Shown here one piece after another: positions 24,019 to 25,813 of a stretch of 25,813 nucleotides of DNA. The translations under genes and the position numbers were made by a program. The DNA comes from Pseudomonadota bacterium (GTDB taxonomy: Bacteria > Pseudomonadota > Gammaproteobacteria > Arenicellales > UBA868). The first letter of the stretch is position 1, and each line of letters begins with the position of its first letter. The stretch is from the NCBI GenBank assembly GCA_018661145.1, contig JABJIU010000153.1, forward strand, positions 1-25,813, given 5' to 3'. The notes under the pieces were generated by a model that saw only the letters and a program-made list of their open reading frames with translations, searched no databases and was not told where the DNA came from.

Positions 24019-25813
24019 CTATTCGTCAAGCAGCTTCACGGTACCGGTATCTCCGTCGATGCTGATCATCTGACCATGCTTGATCCGCACGGTGCTGGTC
24101 CCCGTTCCCACCACCGCCGGGATACCGTATTCCCTGGCCACAATGGATCCATGCCCCAGGATGCCGCCCATGTCTGTGACCAGTCCTGCAGCGTGCGCAA
24201 ACAGTGGCGTCCAGGCCGGATTGGTCATGGGGCAGACAAGAATCGAACCGGGTCTCATCTGGTCGAACTCTGCAGGTGTTTTGATCAGGCTGGCCGGTGC
24301 GGTGATCGTTCCAGGGCTGACCGGCACGCCGATCATGGTGTCGGAATTGGGATCGTTGTCGAACTGTGTTTCCTTGAACTTGAGGCCGGGGTCTTCGCTT
24401 GCGTCGAAAGGAACTGTTCCTGGTGGATGCAGGCGCTTGCGGGCCTCTCGCAATTCAAAACGCTCGGCGGTGAGTGACACATACTCCGGCACCGCCTTGT
24501 TCTGCCGCCGCGCTTCAATCGCGTTCTTCAGTTCGTCGGTGTGCAAGTAGAAGATATGGTCTATTTCCCCAATGGTGCCAGCTTCTGTCAGGCGCCGGCC
24601 CAATTCGAGCGCAAGGCGCCGGAGCGCCGGCCACGGCATGTAGAGATAGAACATCACTTCCTCACGAATATAGTAGAAGCGATAGGTAAACCAGAGGCGG
24701 AACCGGAACTGCCAATACTGCAGGCCTTTGAGCAGGGTGATGATATCCTCCATCGCCGCCTCGCGCTTTTGCAACGCCTTGGCCACATGGTTCTTCGGGT
24801 CATAGTCCGTGTTTGAAATCATCGTCTTCAGCGTGGCCAGCAGACCGGCTGGATCCTCGAGCGGCAACGGTTCCGCGAAGTCCAGGCTGTATCCGAGATG
24901 TCCATAGATGGCGAGGTATTCATTGATCGCCTCGACAACCGGACCCGCGTCCGGGTGCTCACGCAACGTGTTCATCATCCGATTGGCGGGGGTTATAATG
25001 ACAAGCTCAGCGAGCCCCTTATCGACACGAATCTTCCTGGCGATCTCAAACAGGTGCTCGTTGGCGTCCATGGTCTTCGACTTGAAACCGCTGAGGAACT
25101 GTCCGCTGGTGAAGTTATGGTCCGGCAGTGTTTCGCGTAAAAACGCCTGCAATTGGTCATCCGTCGACTTGGCTACACCAAACGTGTGGCCACCGTTGCT
25201 ACACCAGAACATGCCGCTGGCAATAGTCGTCTCGCAGATGCCCTCGAGTAACTCTTCGTCTGATGCGGTGGCAGGCTCCACCTTCGCCCACTGCCCCGAA
25301 GTCGCGACGATATCGGGCTTTGCGCGCTCATAAAATCCCTTTATCTGGTTCTCGTTGACCTGGGTCCGATTGAAAGCCGTAAACGTCGGATTACTGCTCT
25401 TCGGAATGGTCACAGAAGCTGCCACATCTTCGAGGCCCGAGGACCCGGCCCAATCGTCAAATGCCTTCCGGTCTTCCGGTGTGAGGGACTCAAGGAACAG
25501 ATCCAGGTCATGCCCCGCCATCAAGGCTGTTTTCTTCCGACGATCCTCCCTTGCCTTATCCAGGTCGGCCGCCATTTTATCGGCCTCCGTGTCCTTCTTG
25601 GGCTGCGTTTTTTTCAGGAACTCGGCATCAGCTGCTATCTCGGCCGCATCCATCTCCGCATCGGTCATCGCCGCTAAGTTCTGTCTCTTCTCCCTCGCCG
25701 CGATCGTCTGCGGCCAGTCGAATCGTTGATACGCGTATCCATTGAGCGTCACGAAGGACGGGCCACCACCGACCATGTAACTCGCGTGCTTCTTACCCTT
25801 TTCGACCGTTTCA
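24019..25813 (-). CDS. PEP-utilising enzyme (PEP synthase/phosphotransferase-like), C-terminal 597 residues
   Basis: The frame stays open to the right edge (the codons before the first internal ATG at 25776 encode ETVEKGKKHASY), so the N-terminus is outside the window. The visible part has a charged helical stretch with repeated Lys, Asp and Glu, a long alpha-helical middle (AYQRFDWPQT, FRFRLWFTYRFYYIREEVMFYL), and the C-terminal swivelling phosphohistidine domain. The latter shows GGILGHGSIVARE with the phosphorylatable His 44 residues from the end, followed by YGIPAVVGTG. In this family an ATP-grasp domain, in the same chain or as a separate subunit, phosphorylates that His and phosphate is passed to pyruvate or another acceptor, as in rifampicin phosphotransferase or phenylphosphate synthase. 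No ATP-grasp part is visible here. The acceptor is unknown. Confidence 0.87.
   Translation of the reverse strand, partial: ETVEKGKKHASYMVGGGPSFVTLNGYAYQRFDWPQTIAAREKRQNLAAMTDAEMDAAEIAADAEFLKKTQPKKDTEADKMAADLDKAREDRRKKTALMAGHDLDLFLESLTPEDRKAFDDWAGSSGLEDVAASVTIPKSSNPTFTAFNRTQVNENQIKGFYERAKPDIVATSGQWAKVEPATASDEELLEGICETTIASGMFWCSNGGHTFGVAKSTDDQLQAFLRETLPDHNFTSGQFLSGFKSKTMDANEHLFEIARKIRVDKGLAELVIITPANRMMNTLREHPDAGPVVEAINEYLAIYGHLGYSLDFAEPLPLEDPAGLLATLKTMISNTDYDPKNHVAKALQKREAAMEDIITLLKGLQYWQFRFRLWFTYRFYYIREEVMFYLYMPWPALRRLALELGRRLTEAGTIGEIDHIFYLHTDELKNAIEARRQNKAVPEYVSLTAERFELREARKRLHPPGTVPFDASEDPGLKFKETQFDNDPNSDTMIGVPVSPGTITAPASLIKTPAEFDQMRPGSILVCPMTNPAWTPLFAHAAGLVTDMGGILGHGSIVAREYGIPAVVGTGTSTVRIKHGQMISIDGDTGTVKLLDE

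Overview
The window reads as chromosomal DNA of a Gram-negative, most likely gammaproteobacterial (marine or environmental, heterotrophic) organism. The reasons are a TonB-dependent outer-membrane receptor, an RND efflux pump with its periplasmic adaptor, a lipoprotein signal, Shine-Dalgarno-led starts and moderately GC-rich coding DNA. The taxon is inferred from gene style only. I see no tRNA, rRNA, CRISPR array, transposase or phage gene.

Left part (1-9968), all on the minus strand and read right to left: a TonB-dependent receptor (9968-7089), a very large exported lipoprotein (7016-1764), a beta-lactamase-fold serine hydrolase (1695-373) and the start of a crotonase-family protein running off the left edge (325-1). 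The gaps are 47-72 nt, so this looks like one transcription unit, with a strong hairpin between receptor and lipoprotein. The lipoprotein is the highlight. It has two tandem FG-GAP/VCBS plus ASPIC/UnbV modules, a small bacterial repeat domain, and a C-terminal vanadium-dependent haloperoxidase domain that keeps every vanadate-binding and catalytic residue. Receptor, haloperoxidase and hydrolase could form an envelope system that oxidises or halogenates and takes up a substrate; this is inference.

Middle part: a 540-nt divergent control region (9969-10508) with a 14-bp palindrome and a short tandem repeat separates that unit from a plus-strand efflux pair (adaptor 10509-11654, RND permease 11651-14767). 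Next come an aldo/keto reductase (minus, 15936-14953) and a short-chain dehydrogenase (plus, 16246-17016). The reductase is flanked by two gene relics: the frameshifted N-terminus of a sulfatase (14814-14920) and the decayed C-terminus of a PEP-utilising phosphotransferase (16145-15975).

Right part: two overlapping ABC exporter half-transporters (minus, 21124-17101), probably a heterodimer with large extracytoplasmic loops. Then come an unrecognised protein and a Gfo/Idh/MocA oxidoreductase on the plus strand (21456-23175), converging on a minus-strand pair: a VOC-fold protein (24001-23225) 17 nt downstream of a PEP-utilising enzyme that runs off the right edge (25813-24019). The mix of crotonase, AKR, SDR, Gfo/Idh, VOC and PEP-utilising enzymes suggests accessory catabolism of organic compounds together with export, but no complete pathway can be named.
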